A stretch of DNA of 64,000 nt from Victivallales bacterium (GCA_017554445.1 JAFZIJ010000059.1:23824-87823); one strand, 5' to 3'; positions 7,548 to 17,190 are shown, counted from the stretch's first letter. The notes: generated by a model not told the origin, from the letters alone. Made by a program: numbers and translations.

Positions 7548-8966
7548 TCAACATCCCCTGCCCGCCCATGGCAACGCCGACATCGGACGACGTCCGATCT
7601 GTAATTTGCCATCTACCACATAACCTTCTGGACGACCGTCTAGTTCGTTTGCCAACCTGCTGCGCCACAACGCAATGCGCTCTGGACGTTCCGCCGCCCA
7701 ATCATGCAATTCCTGCGAATCGGACGACAAATCGAACAGCAATTCGCGACCGCTTTGGCTGAACCAGCAGTATTTCTCCTTGCCATCCGTCAGCCATTGG
7801 TTGGACATGGCGCCTTGCGCATGTTCGCCATGGAGATACTCACGGCAAGCCATATTATCCATAAGATTCAGTCCGTCAAGACCTTCTGGAATCGGCAGGC
7901 CTGCCATCGCGCAAACCGTCGGGAAGATATCCCGCAGTTCGACCGTTCGTTCATCAACTGTTCCCGCCCCTTGGAAACCAAGCGTTCGTGGCAGGCGGAT
8001 GATCAACGGAATACCCGCCGATGCCTCAAACGGCAGCGACTTGCGGACGACTCCATGGTCGTACAGCATGTCACCATGATCAGATAGGAACAAGATGACC
8101 GTATTATCAAGTAACTTCAAATCAAGAAGTTCCGTAAACAGACGATTCAGTTCGAAATCGATTTGCGTGACCAATGCGCAATACGCCTTCCGTGCACGTT
8201 CAATGAAAAACGGCTCACGCGGAATCGGGCAGTCCAACCCGCCGTAGGTCGAAAGAAACGACGTCCAATCGCCGTTGACAGGCGTCGGCATCGGACGGCC
8301 GTCGTACATGGAGAAATACGACATCGGTGGATCGTACGGCGTATGCGGCCGATGATAAGAGACTTTCAGGAAGAACGGCTTGGACGGATCACGGCGGCGA
8401 AGGAACTCAATACTTTTTGACGTCACCCATGATGTGGGATGCAGCCGTTCGTCCCACGGCCAGCAACGGACGGCGTAACCATTGCAGCCTGGCCCGTCAT
8501 CCATAATGTCTGCGGTCGGGCCGAGTTCCCGTCGCAAATCCGGCAGATAATCGTCGTATTCAATGGGATCACGATACTTACGTCGTTTGTCATGCAAAAA
8601 TCCGTCATGGAGCACGACGTTGTGGTAGCCCATCAACGCACGGGCGGGTTCCACATGCATCTTGCCGACGCATTGCGTGTGATATCCCGCCTGCGCCAAC
8701 GTGCCCGCCAGCGTGACTGGATAACGCCATTCCGTATCCGCGTCATATCCCGTAAATCCATGGCGTGACGGCTTTAAGCCAGTCATGAGCGACGCCCGGG
8801 CCGCAATGCAGGAAGGGCAGGATGTGTAGGCATGCGTGAAGTTGATGCCTTCACTCGCCAACTGGTCCAGATGCGGCGTATGTGCAAATTCCGGCCGATT
8901 GACGCCGACAGCGTCACGCCGCATCTGATCCGCCATGATCAACAGGATGTTTGGTTTCGTATTCAT
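7548..8966 (-). CDS. Sulfatase (alkaline phosphatase superfamily)
   Basis: A 472-residue arylsulfatase-type hydrolase. PNILLIMADQMRRDAVG carries the metal-binding Asp-Gln. The catalytic residue is Cys53 in CIAARASLMTG, a C-X-A-X-R form of the formylglycine motif, which needs oxidation to formylglycine by a maturase; none is in the window. LFLSDHGDMLYDHG (about 290-303) provides further metal ligands and ends of the active site. There is no signal peptide, so it is probably cytoplasmic unless the true start differs. It follows the sialidase-like gene by 35 bp and the beta-helix gene, suggesting joint work on a sulfated glycan. Confidence 0.92.
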   Translation of the reverse strand: MNTKPNILLIMADQMRRDAVGVNRPEFAHTPHLDQLASEGINFTHAYTSCPSCIAARASLMTGLKPSRHGFTGYDADTEWRYPVTLAGTLAQAGYHTQCVGKMHVEPARALMGYHNVVLHDGFLHDKRRKYRDPIEYDDYLPDLRRELGPTADIMDDGPGCNGYAVRCWPWDERLHPTSWVTSKSIEFLRRRDPSKPFFLKVSYHRPHTPYDPPMSYFSMYDGRPMPTPVNGDWTSFLSTYGGLDCPIPREPFFIERARKAYCALVTQIDFELNRLFTELLDLKLLDNTVILFLSDHGDMLYDHGVVRKSLPFEASAGIPLIIRLPRTLGFQGAGTVDERTVELRDIFPTVCAMAGLPIPEGLDGLNLMDNMACREYLHGEHAQGAMSNQWLTDGKEKYCWFSQSGRELLFDLSSDSQELHDWAAERPERIALWRSRLANELDGRPEGYVVDGKLQIGRRPMSALPWAGRGC

Positions 8967-9001
8967 ATTGTTTACTAGGCTGATAAATTCCTAGAACGCA
9001 A

Positions 9002-10117
9002 TTAGTTCCATTCAATTCGACGGATTCGCAAATCCTGCAGGACGGCGCATCCTTTGCCGCCGCCACAGCAATATGCCAAGAGCAAACCGCCCTGCGTGAA
9101 CAGCATGGCAATATAGCAGAAGCCATGGTCGGGTTCGCCTTCCAAAATGCGATGATCATGCCATGTTTCGCCGTCGTCCGAACTGCGGGCGATGACGAGC
9201 GGTGTACGGAACCAACTTTCAGGCGTCGGCTTGATGCCCCAACGTGGATCCAGATCACTCCAAACAGCTACCAAATCGCCACTTGCAGGATCGCGTTTGA
9301 TGGACAACGGCGATTCATTGGACGGAAATTCCGGCGCGGGCACGGCCTGCGTCCAACTTTCGCCGCCATCGGATGAAAACGCTTTGTACTGATGGTTTGC
9401 GTTCGTTCTGAACCATGCCATGACACGACCGTCTTTCAATTCCACGACGCCTGGTTCGCGCAGGCCGGACGTCAGCCATTGCGGCGGATAGCAGCACTGT
9501 TTAGCTTCGCGCCAATTCGCGCCACCGTCGTCGGACAGGAAGAAGAATGTCTCCGAACGGCTGTGATTACTTTCGCCAAGCACTTGATCATCTTTGATGT
9601 TCGGGCTGGTCTTGTGGTGAATCGCCATCGGCAGAATCAGACGGCCGCTCGACAACTGCACGAGACGGTCGTTGTTCACGACAATGTAAATCGGCGGATA
9701 TTCGCAGACATCAACGGGTTCCGTCCACGTCTCGCCTTCATCGGAGGAAAAACAGATCCATGGACGGCAGTCCAGAATGCCTTTGTCCTGCACATTGCGA
9801 CGCAGTTTCGGAATCCGTTCCAACCAGCTCTTTTCCAAAAAGATGAGAGCTATCCGACCATCCTGCAACCGCAGCAACGACACGCTCATCACATTCTGTG
9901 CACGGTTCGCGAAAATCAACTTCCAGTCGCCCCATGACCGACCGCCATCAGCGGAAACTCTGCCGACGATATCCGCCGTCGCGGCATCCGCCCAGCTGCC
10001 GCCTTTATAACGCGTGTAGGCGAAAAGAATCCGCCCGTCTTTCAATTCCACGAATGCGCCTTCTGAATTGCGCGGGTTGCCTTCACCATGGAAAAGATTC
10101 GTAATTGTATCCGACAT
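9002..10117 (-). CDS. BNR-repeat sialidase-like (six-bladed propeller) protein
   Basis: A 371-residue protein with Asp-box repeats of the type SxDxGxxW: SADGGRSW, SSDEGETW, LSDDGGANW, SSDGGESW and SSDDGETW, spaced as in sialidase propellers. Early blocks GAFVELKDGRILFAYTRY and NRLVQLSSGRLILP-like segments also fit exo-alpha-sialidases. Whether it cleaves sialic acid or another sugar cannot be told; many such proteins in this phylum are uncharacterised. No signal peptide is seen. AGGAG upstream of the ATG supports the start. It sits between the beta-helix and sulfatase genes with short gaps, so it likely belongs to the same transcript. Confidence 0.88.
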   Translation of the reverse strand: MSDTITNLFHGEGNPRNSEGAFVELKDGRILFAYTRYKGGSWADAATADIVGRVSADGGRSWGDWKLIFANRAQNVMSVSLLRLQDGRIALIFLEKSWLERIPKLRRNVQDKGILDCRPWICFSSDEGETWTEPVDVCEYPPIYIVVNNDRLVQLSSGRLILPMAIHHKTSPNIKDDQVLGESNHSRSETFFFLSDDGGANWREAKQCCYPPQWLTSGLREPGVVELKDGRVMAWFRTNANHQYKAFSSDGGESWTQAVPAPEFPSNESPLSIKRDPASGDLVAVWSDLDPRWGIKPTPESWFRTPLVIARSSDDGETWHDHRILEGEPDHGFCYIAMLFTQGGLLLAYCCGGGKGCAVLQDLRIRRIEWN

Positions 10118-10141
10118 GATCGTCTCCTGATATCGATTAAC

Positions 10142-12148
10142 TTACTTCTTGTCAACAGCTTTCATAACAAACGCCGCATCCGCCGCAATAAACGGGGGGA
10201 TGCCTTCCAGACGCATGAAGTGGTCTTCTATGCACGCCAAATGCGTCGGAGCCTGAATGAACACGCGAAAAACGCCGCCACGCATGGCCAAATCGCCGTC
10301 CACAGCTAATTGCTCCATGCGCGAAATATCGTCTTTCTGCCAGATTTGGCTTCCATCTGGCGCGAAAACAGTCGCCTTCAGCCCTTCGACGCCGTCGCCG
10401 CGGAAACAGACGCCGAATTCTTTTGTTCCTTCCGGAACATAGAAATAGCGATTTCCGCCGCCTGCCACCAGATTGCAAGGGAACGGTTCGACCGGCGAGA
10501 CGACCGGATGGTCGCTCTTGATCAACCGCGACCAATTGCGCCCGGCATCGACCGTCACAGCGTAAATGCCTGTTTCTGGCATATTTGCGATGACGCGTTC
10601 AGCGACCGTCTTGAACGGAATGGCTTCCAACGCCGTCGTTTTTCCGGAAGGCGTTTTATAACTGACAGTGGCTTGTGTTCCTTCCAGTTTCACAAGCTGT
10701 CCATATTCAATGGTGAAACGAATGGTCTCGCCCGCCTTCGCATAGAACCAATATTCACCGCCATGTCGAATCCGCAGATCGGCAAGCTTGTTTCCTGTCA
10801 TAACTGCTTGTGGATTAATTGGTTCAAGTGTTTTTCCAGTCATATCAAAAGGCTCTATGGTGCGGAAAACCGTCGGTGGATATGTCGCTTTGGCCCATTC
10901 GTCCGAAAATTCCATCACACCTTCTTTACCTTGAATAATGGCCGTGACGGAGCCAGTGATATTCCGCAAACCGCCTTGAGCGCCGCCGTCAATGAAACAG
11001 AATGCATCGCGCGCCACATCGTCCTCCACCGTCACATTGCGGAATTCGATATTGCCAGCGGGTTCAATATCCTTCGGCCCGATATTGACTAAAATCGCAG
11101 GGCCTTTAGCACTGTTCTTACCGCAGTTACGGATTTTCACGCCGTCAAACAGCGTCTTGAAGCCTTTCGGGCTTGTTCCGCGCAGCGTGACGTTGCCGCC
11201 GGCGTCGCGGAATTCGCAATTGCGGACTGTCACCTGCCCGCTAATCGTCTTGCCTGGACCGCTTTGCGATATCAAAACGAACGGACTTCTCTTGTCGCCA
11301 ATCGCCACGCAATTCTCAAACGTAATCTCCAGCGGTCCAATCGCCGTCGCCATATTCGGCAGATACATTTCGTATCCTGCTCCTGCGTTGTTTCGCGTTT
11401 CGCAGTTGCGCATGACAAAATTGCGGATCGGTTCGTTGGCGCGGTTCGGCTCGAAATCAATGCCCGCCTCCGGTGCCGTTCCCTTCGTATTGATCATTTT
11501 CACATTTTCAAGCAATACGTTGACGCCAGAAATCACGCTGATGCCCTGACGGTTGTTGCCGTCGCACACGACATCCTTGATGACGATGTTCTCCGGCCAG
11601 CTGTTCTGCGTCGCGATACCGAGATAAATGCCGTCGCCGCCGGATTCCACCATATTCAGATTCAATATCTTAAGATTCTGGGAACTCAGAATGCTGACGC
11701 AATGGCGCCATTCCGCCTTTTCATATTCCGCCGTATGGTAGTCCGCCTTGCGCATCTTCACCGTGGCACCCTTCCCTTCGCCGCGCAACGTCACGTTCTG
11801 AATATTCCGCAACCGCAGCATGCAGTCTGTCCGCCCTTTGAAACAGCCTTTTTTTGCCAAAAGCTCCACGCCTTCTTCAAAGACGATCTCCTGATTGGAA
11901 ACCAACAGCAACGTCTTTCCCAAAATCCATGGCGACTCCTGTTTGTCAATGATCAGTTTGGGGACCTTCGAATTGATCGCGGCCTCCAGAAATTCCGTCG
12001 AATCCTCTGGATTGAAGCCCCACCATGACACGCGAGCCTCCTTCAGCTCGCCTGCCATGACCTGCGCAACCTTCTCCGGATCAGCTGCTTGTGCGAACGA
12101 TGCCAAAACCGCGGCCGACATCATCAATACCATTTGTTTCATCTTCAT
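10142..12148 (-). CDS. Secreted right-handed beta-helix protein
   Basis: A 668-residue exported protein. The signal peptide (MKMKQMVLMMSAAVLASFAQA) is clear. Residues of about 70-420 form short beta-strand turns: NVTLRGEGKGATVKM, NLKILNLNMVESGGDGIYLG, NIVIKDVVCDGNNRQGISVI and similar, the pattern of right-handed parallel beta-helices found in polysaccharide lyases and pectinase-like hydrolases. The C-terminal 230 residues look like one or two beta-sandwich domains. No catalytic residues can be assigned. It is upstream of the sialidase-like and sulfatase genes and is probably the first gene of that group. Confidence 0.85.
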   Translation of the reverse strand: MKMKQMVLMMSAAVLASFAQAADPEKVAQVMAGELKEARVSWWGFNPEDSTEFLEAAINSKVPKLIIDKQESPWILGKTLLLVSNQEIVFEEGVELLAKKGCFKGRTDCMLRLRNIQNVTLRGEGKGATVKMRKADYHTAEYEKAEWRHCVSILSSQNLKILNLNMVESGGDGIYLGIATQNSWPENIVIKDVVCDGNNRQGISVISGVNVLLENVKMINTKGTAPEAGIDFEPNRANEPIRNFVMRNCETRNNAGAGYEMYLPNMATAIGPLEITFENCVAIGDKRSPFVLISQSGPGKTISGQVTVRNCEFRDAGGNVTLRGTSPKGFKTLFDGVKIRNCGKNSAKGPAILVNIGPKDIEPAGNIEFRNVTVEDDVARDAFCFIDGGAQGGLRNITGSVTAIIQGKEGVMEFSDEWAKATYPPTVFRTIEPFDMTGKTLEPINPQAVMTGNKLADLRIRHGGEYWFYAKAGETIRFTIEYGQLVKLEGTQATVSYKTPSGKTTALEAIPFKTVAERVIANMPETGIYAVTVDAGRNWSRLIKSDHPVVSPVEPFPCNLVAGGGNRYFYVPEGTKEFGVCFRGDGVEGLKATVFAPDGSQIWQKDDISRMEQLAVDGDLAMRGGVFRVFIQAPTHLACIEDHFMRLEGIPPFIAADAAFVMKAVDKK

Positions 12149-12240
12149 GGGACGCCCTTTATATGTTCCATACCACTATAATAAAAACAACCGTCCATTA
12201 TCATAGCCTCTTTTTGTGTCCATTCAAATGATTCCATCAA

Positions 12241-12945
12241 TCAACGGCGGCTTGGATACGGAATAGCCCCCATCTTCAGCTCGCCTTCCTCCCATTCCAC
12301 ATACCACGGAGCCTGGTTGTTTTTGTTCGGGCATGCCAGAAATGTCTGCAACGACCGTTGTTCGGCATGTCCGTCGACATAAAAGATAAGTACACGGTTC
12401 TGATGGCGGTTCGCCCCTTCCAGACCGCTGTCCCAATCCAAGTCCAACTCCTCCATCATGTTGCCCCATGTGTTCAAGCCGACGGTCACGCATTGGTCAC
12501 CGCTGTCAAAGAACAAATATCCTTTGCTTGGATTTGTAACATGTTCATATAACGTGCCGCGTGTCCCGTTAGTCCCATCGAAGTTCCATCCGTAATTTCC
12601 ATCGTACAAGTGGAATCCTTCCGTCGTCTCCGTCGGCGGTCCATCCGGACTGGTGGGGCAATCCAAACAGCGAGTTTCCTGCAAATACTTGTAAATGAAG
12701 CGTGTCCAATTCGTCCCTCCGTGTTCATAAACATTCTTGTTGTAGCCAGGGAGGCAATACATCTTGTTATCCTGCACATACATTTGCATCGCCGCACCAA
12801 TCTGTTTCTCGTTGTTGAGGCATTGGACTTGCAACCCCATCTGATGGGCCTTGCTGATGGCCGGCAGTAGCATCGCCGCTAAAATGCCGATCACTGCAAT
12901 CACCACAAGCATTTCAATCAAGGTAAAACGTCTTTCTGTCTTCAT
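12241..12945 (-). CDS. Type II secretion prepilin-like protein (pseudopilin with VDGH motif)
   Basis: A 234-residue pseudopilin. RRFTLIEMLVVIAVIGILAA is a classic class III signal: cleavage before Phe, Glu at +5 and a hydrophobic helix. The head contains CLNNEKQIGAAMQMYVQDN, cysteines in TRCLDCPTSPDG and the C-terminal VLIFYVDGHAEQ motif. Proteins of this kind occur in very high numbers in Lentisphaerae and Planctomycetes; their role is not established. No secretion machinery or prepilin peptidase is in the window. AAGGAG seven bases upstream supports the start. It is transcribed away from the GHL10 gene. Confidence 0.92.
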   Translation of the reverse strand: MKTERRFTLIEMLVVIAVIGILAAMLLPAISKAHQMGLQVQCLNNEKQIGAAMQMYVQDNKMYCLPGYNKNVYEHGGTNWTRFIYKYLQETRCLDCPTSPDGPPTETTEGFHLYDGNYGWNFDGTNGTRGTLYEHVTNPSKGYLFFDSGDQCVTVGLNTWGNMMEELDLDWDSGLEGANRHQNRVLIFYVDGHAEQRSLQTFLACPNKNNQAPWYVEWEEGELKMGAIPYPSRR

Positions 12946-12998
12946 GTCGAGCTCCTTTTTGAGGTTTCATTTTTCGATTTCCTGGAAATATTGTTTTG

Positions 12999-13013
12999 GA
13001 TAATTAAATTATC
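12999..13013. promoter_or_regulatory. AT-rich palindrome between divergent genes
   Basis: GATAATTAAATTATC is a perfect 15-bp dyad in the divergent intergenic region between the pseudopilin and GHL10 genes. It could be an operator for either gene or for both. Nothing else in the region is structured enough to assign. Confidence 0.3.
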
Positions 13014-13113
13014 TCATAACAAGATAAATGCAAGTTGTAAAATTCACTTTTTAGCAAAGTCATGCAGATTCCTAACTAAAATTATGACTTTTTATGACTT
13101 CTTTTCTCCGCAC

Positions 13114-13141
13114 TTGCTTATCATCCATGGACTTCTATATT
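13114..13141 (+). promoter_or_regulatory. Candidate promoter of the GHL10 gene
   Basis: TTGCTT (13114-13119) and TATATT (13136-13141) are separated by 16 bp and lie 45 bases before the GHL10 start. Two TATGACTT direct repeats sit just upstream (13083-13100) and could bind a regulator. Confidence 0.4.
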
Positions 13142-13185
13142 ATGGGAAATGAAATTTGGTCAAAACAAAAAAACGACAGGACACC

Positions 13186-16113
13186 ATGAAAAAACTCCTC
13201 ACACTTATGATCGGTCTCTCTCTCCTCTCCATCGCACAGCAAGTCGCCATCATCAAAGGCACCGTCCGGCAGGACAGCCCCGGAGCCGGCGAAATGGCAA
13301 GCCATGCCGATCGCATTCGTTCTACCCTCGCCGCTCTCGGCATCCAAACAGTCGTCATTCCAGACAACGAGATCACGGTCAAAAAGCTCGAAGGCGTCAA
13401 ATTAGCCGTCTTCCCCTACAACGCCGCGCTACTGGACAATGACTATCTCGCCATCGAGACGTTCGTCAAGAACGGTGGCCAAATCATGACGTTCTACTCC
13501 AGTGACGCCCGTCTGGCGGAACTGCTCGACCTTCAGTCGCCAGAATATGTTCCAGGCTCGAAACTTGGTGCACCGACCGCCATCAAATTCGACACAAAAC
13601 TTCTGCCCGGCCTTCCAGACACCATGGCTCAAGGCTCCTGGAACATCACCCACCCAGTCCCGAAGCCCGATTCGAAGGTGAAAGTCATCGGCCGTTGGAT
13701 TGACAAAAACGGCAAAGATTTGGGCTACAACGCCGTCACGCTTGGCCCGCACGGTGCTGCCTTCGCCCATATCTATCTCAACCAATCGCCCAGTGACGGC
13801 TCACGTTTCTTTTTGGCCGTCATCGGCAGCATCATTCCCGCCGTTTGGGAAAAGGCCGTCCAGACCGCCATCGACAAGGCCGGCGTCTTTGGTGACGCGA
13901 AAAACTTCAACGAACTCTATCGCATGGTCATGGATGAAGGCACGGAAAAGGCCAGTGAAGCCGCAAGCAAGGCTCTAGCAACTTTTAACGAGGCAAAGAA
14001 CCTCCTAGAACAGAAAAAATACAACGACGCTCTCCAGAAAGCCCAAGAGGCGGACCAGGCGTTGAAATCTGCATTCGCCCTTACCTTCCCCCCGCGTCCG
14101 AACGAACTTCGAGGCGTCTGGATTCATTCGGCCTACGGCATCCGCGACTGGGGATGGGACAAAACCATTAAGTATTTGGCGGACAACGGTTTCAACGCCG
14201 TCTTCCCGAACATGCTGTGGGGCTATGTCGCGGATTATGAAAGCGATGTTTTGCCGCGCCATCCGAGCGTCGCCACCCGCGGAGACCAGATCAAGCTGTG
14301 TCTGGAAGCTTGTCGCAAATACGGCATCGAAATGCACGTCTGGAAAGTTTGTTGGAACATGGGCAGCCACACGCCGTCCGCCCTCGTGGAGGAAATGCAG
14401 AAAGCCAAACGGACACAGGTCACCATCCACGGCAAAGACTCCAAGTTCCTCGCCCCGCATCTTGCGGAAAACCGTCAGATGGAACTGGATGCGTTTTTGG
14501 AAATCGTTCGCAAATATCCTGTGGATGGCATCCATCTGGACTACATCCGCTACCCGGATCCAAGCTCCGCAGGCGACTTCTCCGACTCCGCACGCGAAGC
14601 CTTCGAAAAGTTCCTCGGCAAGAAGGCTGAAGACTGGCCAAAGTCCTGCCATCCAGGCGGTAAGCTCCGTTTGAAATTCAACGAATGGCGTCGAGGCAAC
14701 ATCAATCTTCTCGTGGAAGCCGTCCACAAAGGAGCGAAAGCCATCCGGCCGGACATCAAGATTTCCGCCGCTGTCTATACGGACTGGGAAGGTACTCCCG
14801 AATCCATTGCCCAATCCGCCGTCACATGGATCAAAAACGGCTGGCTCGATTTCGTCTGCCCCATGGACTATACTCGTGACGACACGGGCTTCCTGGAACG
14901 CCTCGTCGCGGCGCAGACCGCCGCAACTGCCGCCAGAATGCCTGTTTACGCAGGTATCGGTACTTACGAACATTCCGATCCTGCCAAAACCGCCGAGCAA
15001 ATCAATGCCGCCAGACGTTTCGGCGCGGACGGTTTTATCTGCTTCCAGCATGACTCGCGCTTCGCGACACGCTTCCTCCCGCAATTGAAGGAAAACGTCA
15101 CCAGTGCTCCGGCAGGCACCCTCCTCCCGCATCATTCCGTCTGTGCCTCCTACGCCTTCACGCCAGGAAAGCAACTGAAAGCGACGGATTTTTATCCCAT
15201 TGGCGAACCGATCCGCATCACGGCGGAATTCCCCCCAAAAACCGTCTTCCCGAAATCACTTCAGCCGCGTCTCATGAAGGACGGCTACCTGCTGAAGGAA
15301 CAGCCGCCCATCCGCTTCGATCGCGTCCGCAACAACTTCGTCTGCCAGTTCACGCCGCCCGAACCGGGCCGCTACCGTCTTGAAATTACCGATGAAAAGA
15401 CCATTCTGACGCGTAGCCAGTCGTTCATCGTCCTCAACGAAGACGAAACGAAGCTCCGCCTGCTGATGGCCGCGCCGCCGCAGTTCGCGAACAACGGCAA
15501 GCCACGCGTCGCCGTCTGGCAGGACCGCGCATACGGAGCCGAAACCATCCTTCAAGCGTTGCAGAACAACGACCAGTTCGATGCCGCGCCGCTCTACAAT
15601 CTCGACCCCGCTTCCCTGAAGCCCTGCCAAATCATCATCCTCCCGCAGCCACGCCAAAACGGAAAGCTCTTCAAATCAGAGGAAAATGCAAAGCTCTTCC
15701 AGAAATTCATGGAAAAAGGCGGCGCTGTCATCACGACTCATGCGCTCGTCGGCATGCGTGGCTATTTCAATCTTGGTCCGAACATCGTCAAGTCGGTCGA
15801 AGCCGAACCCGTCCGTGGTAGTATCTGGAAAGCCTCCGGCAAACATGCGTTGGCCAAGAGCATTCCGCAAGGTCCTACGGAAACGACATTTGTGGATTTC
15901 TCCGTCATGAAACCGGGCAAGAACGGAACCGTTATCGCCGTCGATGAAAAGAACAATCCCGTCGTCATCGTCGGCAAATACGGCCGCGGCCGCTACGTGG
16001 CTTGCGGCATCGGCCTCGGCATCAAACGCGGCGACAAAGATTCCGAAATGACAGGCGATGACACGGAACTCCTCTACCAGCTCGTCCGCTGGTCTGCCAA
16101 TGTGAAACAATAA
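13186..16113 (+). CDS. Secreted GHL10 glycoside hydrolase-like protein with flanking Rossmann-like domains
   Basis: A 975-residue exported protein with signal peptide MKKLLTLMIGLSLLSIAQQ. The middle (about 305-670) is a family-10-like hydrolase domain (GHL10/DUF187): NELRGVWIHSAYGIRDWGW, NAVFPNMLWGYVADYES, PVDGIHLDYIRYPD and DFVCPMDYTRDD. Either side looks like a ThuA/glutamine-amidotransferase-type fold: residues 20-240 (VAIIKGTV, LAVFPYNAAL, VKNGGQIMTFYSS) and 760-975 (PRVAVWQDRAYGAE, IIILPQPRQ, MEKGGAVITTHALVG). A helical linker (245-300) and a beta-sandwich (about 680-760) join them. GHL10 proteins are thought to cut cell-wall or other glycans; the substrate here is unknown. I start at the ATG at 13186, not the GTG/ATG ten codons earlier, because it opens the signal peptide. 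Confidence 0.88.
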   Translation: MKKLLTLMIGLSLLSIAQQVAIIKGTVRQDSPGAGEMASHADRIRSTLAALGIQTVVIPDNEITVKKLEGVKLAVFPYNAALLDNDYLAIETFVKNGGQIMTFYSSDARLAELLDLQSPEYVPGSKLGAPTAIKFDTKLLPGLPDTMAQGSWNITHPVPKPDSKVKVIGRWIDKNGKDLGYNAVTLGPHGAAFAHIYLNQSPSDGSRFFLAVIGSIIPAVWEKAVQTAIDKAGVFGDAKNFNELYRMVMDEGTEKASEAASKALATFNEAKNLLEQKKYNDALQKAQEADQALKSAFALTFPPRPNELRGVWIHSAYGIRDWGWDKTIKYLADNGFNAVFPNMLWGYVADYESDVLPRHPSVATRGDQIKLCLEACRKYGIEMHVWKVCWNMGSHTPSALVEEMQKAKRTQVTIHGKDSKFLAPHLAENRQMELDAFLEIVRKYPVDGIHLDYIRYPDPSSAGDFSDSAREAFEKFLGKKAEDWPKSCHPGGKLRLKFNEWRRGNINLLVEAVHKGAKAIRPDIKISAAVYTDWEGTPESIAQSAVTWIKNGWLDFVCPMDYTRDDTGFLERLVAAQTAATAARMPVYAGIGTYEHSDPAKTAEQINAARRFGADGFICFQHDSRFATRFLPQLKENVTSAPAGTLLPHHSVCASYAFTPGKQLKATDFYPIGEPIRITAEFPPKTVFPKSLQPRLMKDGYLLKEQPPIRFDRVRNNFVCQFTPPEPGRYRLEITDEKTILTRSQSFIVLNEDETKLRLLMAAPPQFANNGKPRVAVWQDRAYGAETILQALQNNDQFDAAPLYNLDPASLKPCQIIILPQPRQNGKLFKSEENAKLFQKFMEKGGAVITTHALVGMRGYFNLGPNIVKSVEAEPVRGSIWKASGKHALAKSIPQGPTETTFVDFSVMKPGKNGTVIAVDEKNNPVVIVGKYGRGRYVACGIGLGIKRGDKDSEMTGDDTELLYQLVRWSANVKQ

Positions 16114-16139
16114 ATATAAATCTCTTGGGTCAGTCCCTC

Positions 16140-16919
16140 ATGTCGCTTTTGTTCCGTCTGTCCCTTCTCTATACAATATTATGTTGCATGACGTCGCGCG
16201 CCGACTCCGTCGGCGCCTCTTTGCAACTGGAAGGCGCCATGTCTGTCTTCAGAGGGACACAATATCTTGTCCACGAACAACTTCCGGACGGTTCATGGCG
16301 ACATGACGCCGCCATCACATCTCTGGCGGCATGCGCTCTTCAGAACGCTAAAAATACAGAACCAGCCGCCGCCATTCCGTTGGCGTTGGCTTTTCTGAAA
16401 AAGAACCTCCGCCCGATGGATGATTGGCGGAGGGCCATCGACATCCGTGCCCTGCTCCGCGCAAAACAAGCCGACGGTCTTCCGCCGCCGGCCATGATGG
16501 ACTGCCCTCCCGCCGCCCGTTTATGGCTGTTGGACGTCATCCTTCTGACACGACCAAAAGATGGTGAAATCAAGTTACAAGATTCTTTTTTCAAAGGACT
16601 TGAGTCTTGCCAATCTTTTGCGGCAAAATTGGCGACGGCGACGGATGACGTGGATTCGCTGTCGCCGCTCCGTCAGGAGACGCGGCTCCTGAATTGGAAG
16701 ACGGAAACCATTGAAACCATCTATTGGGCCGCACGCGCCCTTTTCGCATGGGATCGCGCCGCCACGCCTGTGCAGGATAATTGGCAGCATGATCTCCTTT
16801 CCGCCCTGCTCACACGTCAAAAAGGCGACGGTGCATGGCATCAACCCGACGATTCCCCCGAAGCGACCGTCCGCCAGACTGCTCTCGCCATCGAAACCAT
16901 CATCATCTGCCTGCAATAA
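16140..16919 (+). CDS. Secreted alpha/alpha-toroid (terpenoid-cyclase-like repeat) protein
   Basis: A 259-residue protein with an N-terminal signal peptide (MSLLFRLSLLYTILCCMTSRA). Two QW-like motifs, LPDGSWRHDAAITSLAACAL near residue 45 and KGDGAWHQPDDSPEATVRQT near residue 225, mark a squalene-cyclase/prenyltransferase-type alpha-toroid fold. It is too short for a cyclase, and no DXDD acid motif is visible, so enzymatic activity is doubtful. It follows the GHL10 gene by 26 bp and may be co-transcribed. The frame stays open upstream to a TTG at 16125; the ATG at 16140 better fits the signal peptide. Confidence 0.65.
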   Translation: MSLLFRLSLLYTILCCMTSRADSVGASLQLEGAMSVFRGTQYLVHEQLPDGSWRHDAAITSLAACALQNAKNTEPAAAIPLALAFLKKNLRPMDDWRRAIDIRALLRAKQADGLPPPAMMDCPPAARLWLLDVILLTRPKDGEIKLQDSFFKGLESCQSFAAKLATATDDVDSLSPLRQETRLLNWKTETIETIYWAARALFAWDRAATPVQDNWQHDLLSALLTRQKGDGAWHQPDDSPEATVRQTALAIETIIICLQ

Positions 16920-16920
16920 G

Positions 16921-17190
16921 AGCTTATGGCTCATGGCTTATGGCTTATGGTTCAGGTTTTATGGCTCATGGATGGCTCGACACCTCCCGCGAAGCGGATT
17001 CATACCGCCGAGCCGCAGGCAGCCGTTGGAATTCCTTTGCGATTGGATTTCGTAATCTGCCAATTATTCCTCCTGGCGATTATCGGCGCCTGCGGGGAGG
17101 CAATTTATGAAAATCTGTGTAATCTGTGTAATCTGTGGTTTTATAAAAATTCGTGTGAATTCGTGTCCATTCGTGGTTTAAAATAAACAG
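16921..17190 (+). repeat. Structured intergenic repeat, copy 1
   Basis: Fills the gap between the toroid and capA genes. Order of parts: degenerate CTTATGG heptamers (16923-16972); a small hairpin CCGC-GAA-GCGG (16987-16997); ACCGCCGAGC (17004-17013); a long stem, GCAGGC+A+GCCG (17015-17025) pairing with CGGCGCCTGC (17084-17093) around a 58-nt loop; GGGGAGGCAATTT; then AATCTGTG and TTCGTGTCCATTCGTGGTT units. The capA promoter must lie in or just after it. See copies near 21.3, 38.1 and 54.2 kb. Confidence 0.8.

Noticed and set aside
14005..15174. 389-codon frame on the minus strand, opposite the GHL10 gene
   Set aside because: Antisense shadow of a clear coding frame, with no recognisable domain.
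16921..17190. Integron attC site as explanation for the structured repeat
   Set aside because: The stem, loop size and lack of clear GTTRRRY/RYYYAAC boxes at the ends do not fit attC, and no integrase gene is visible.
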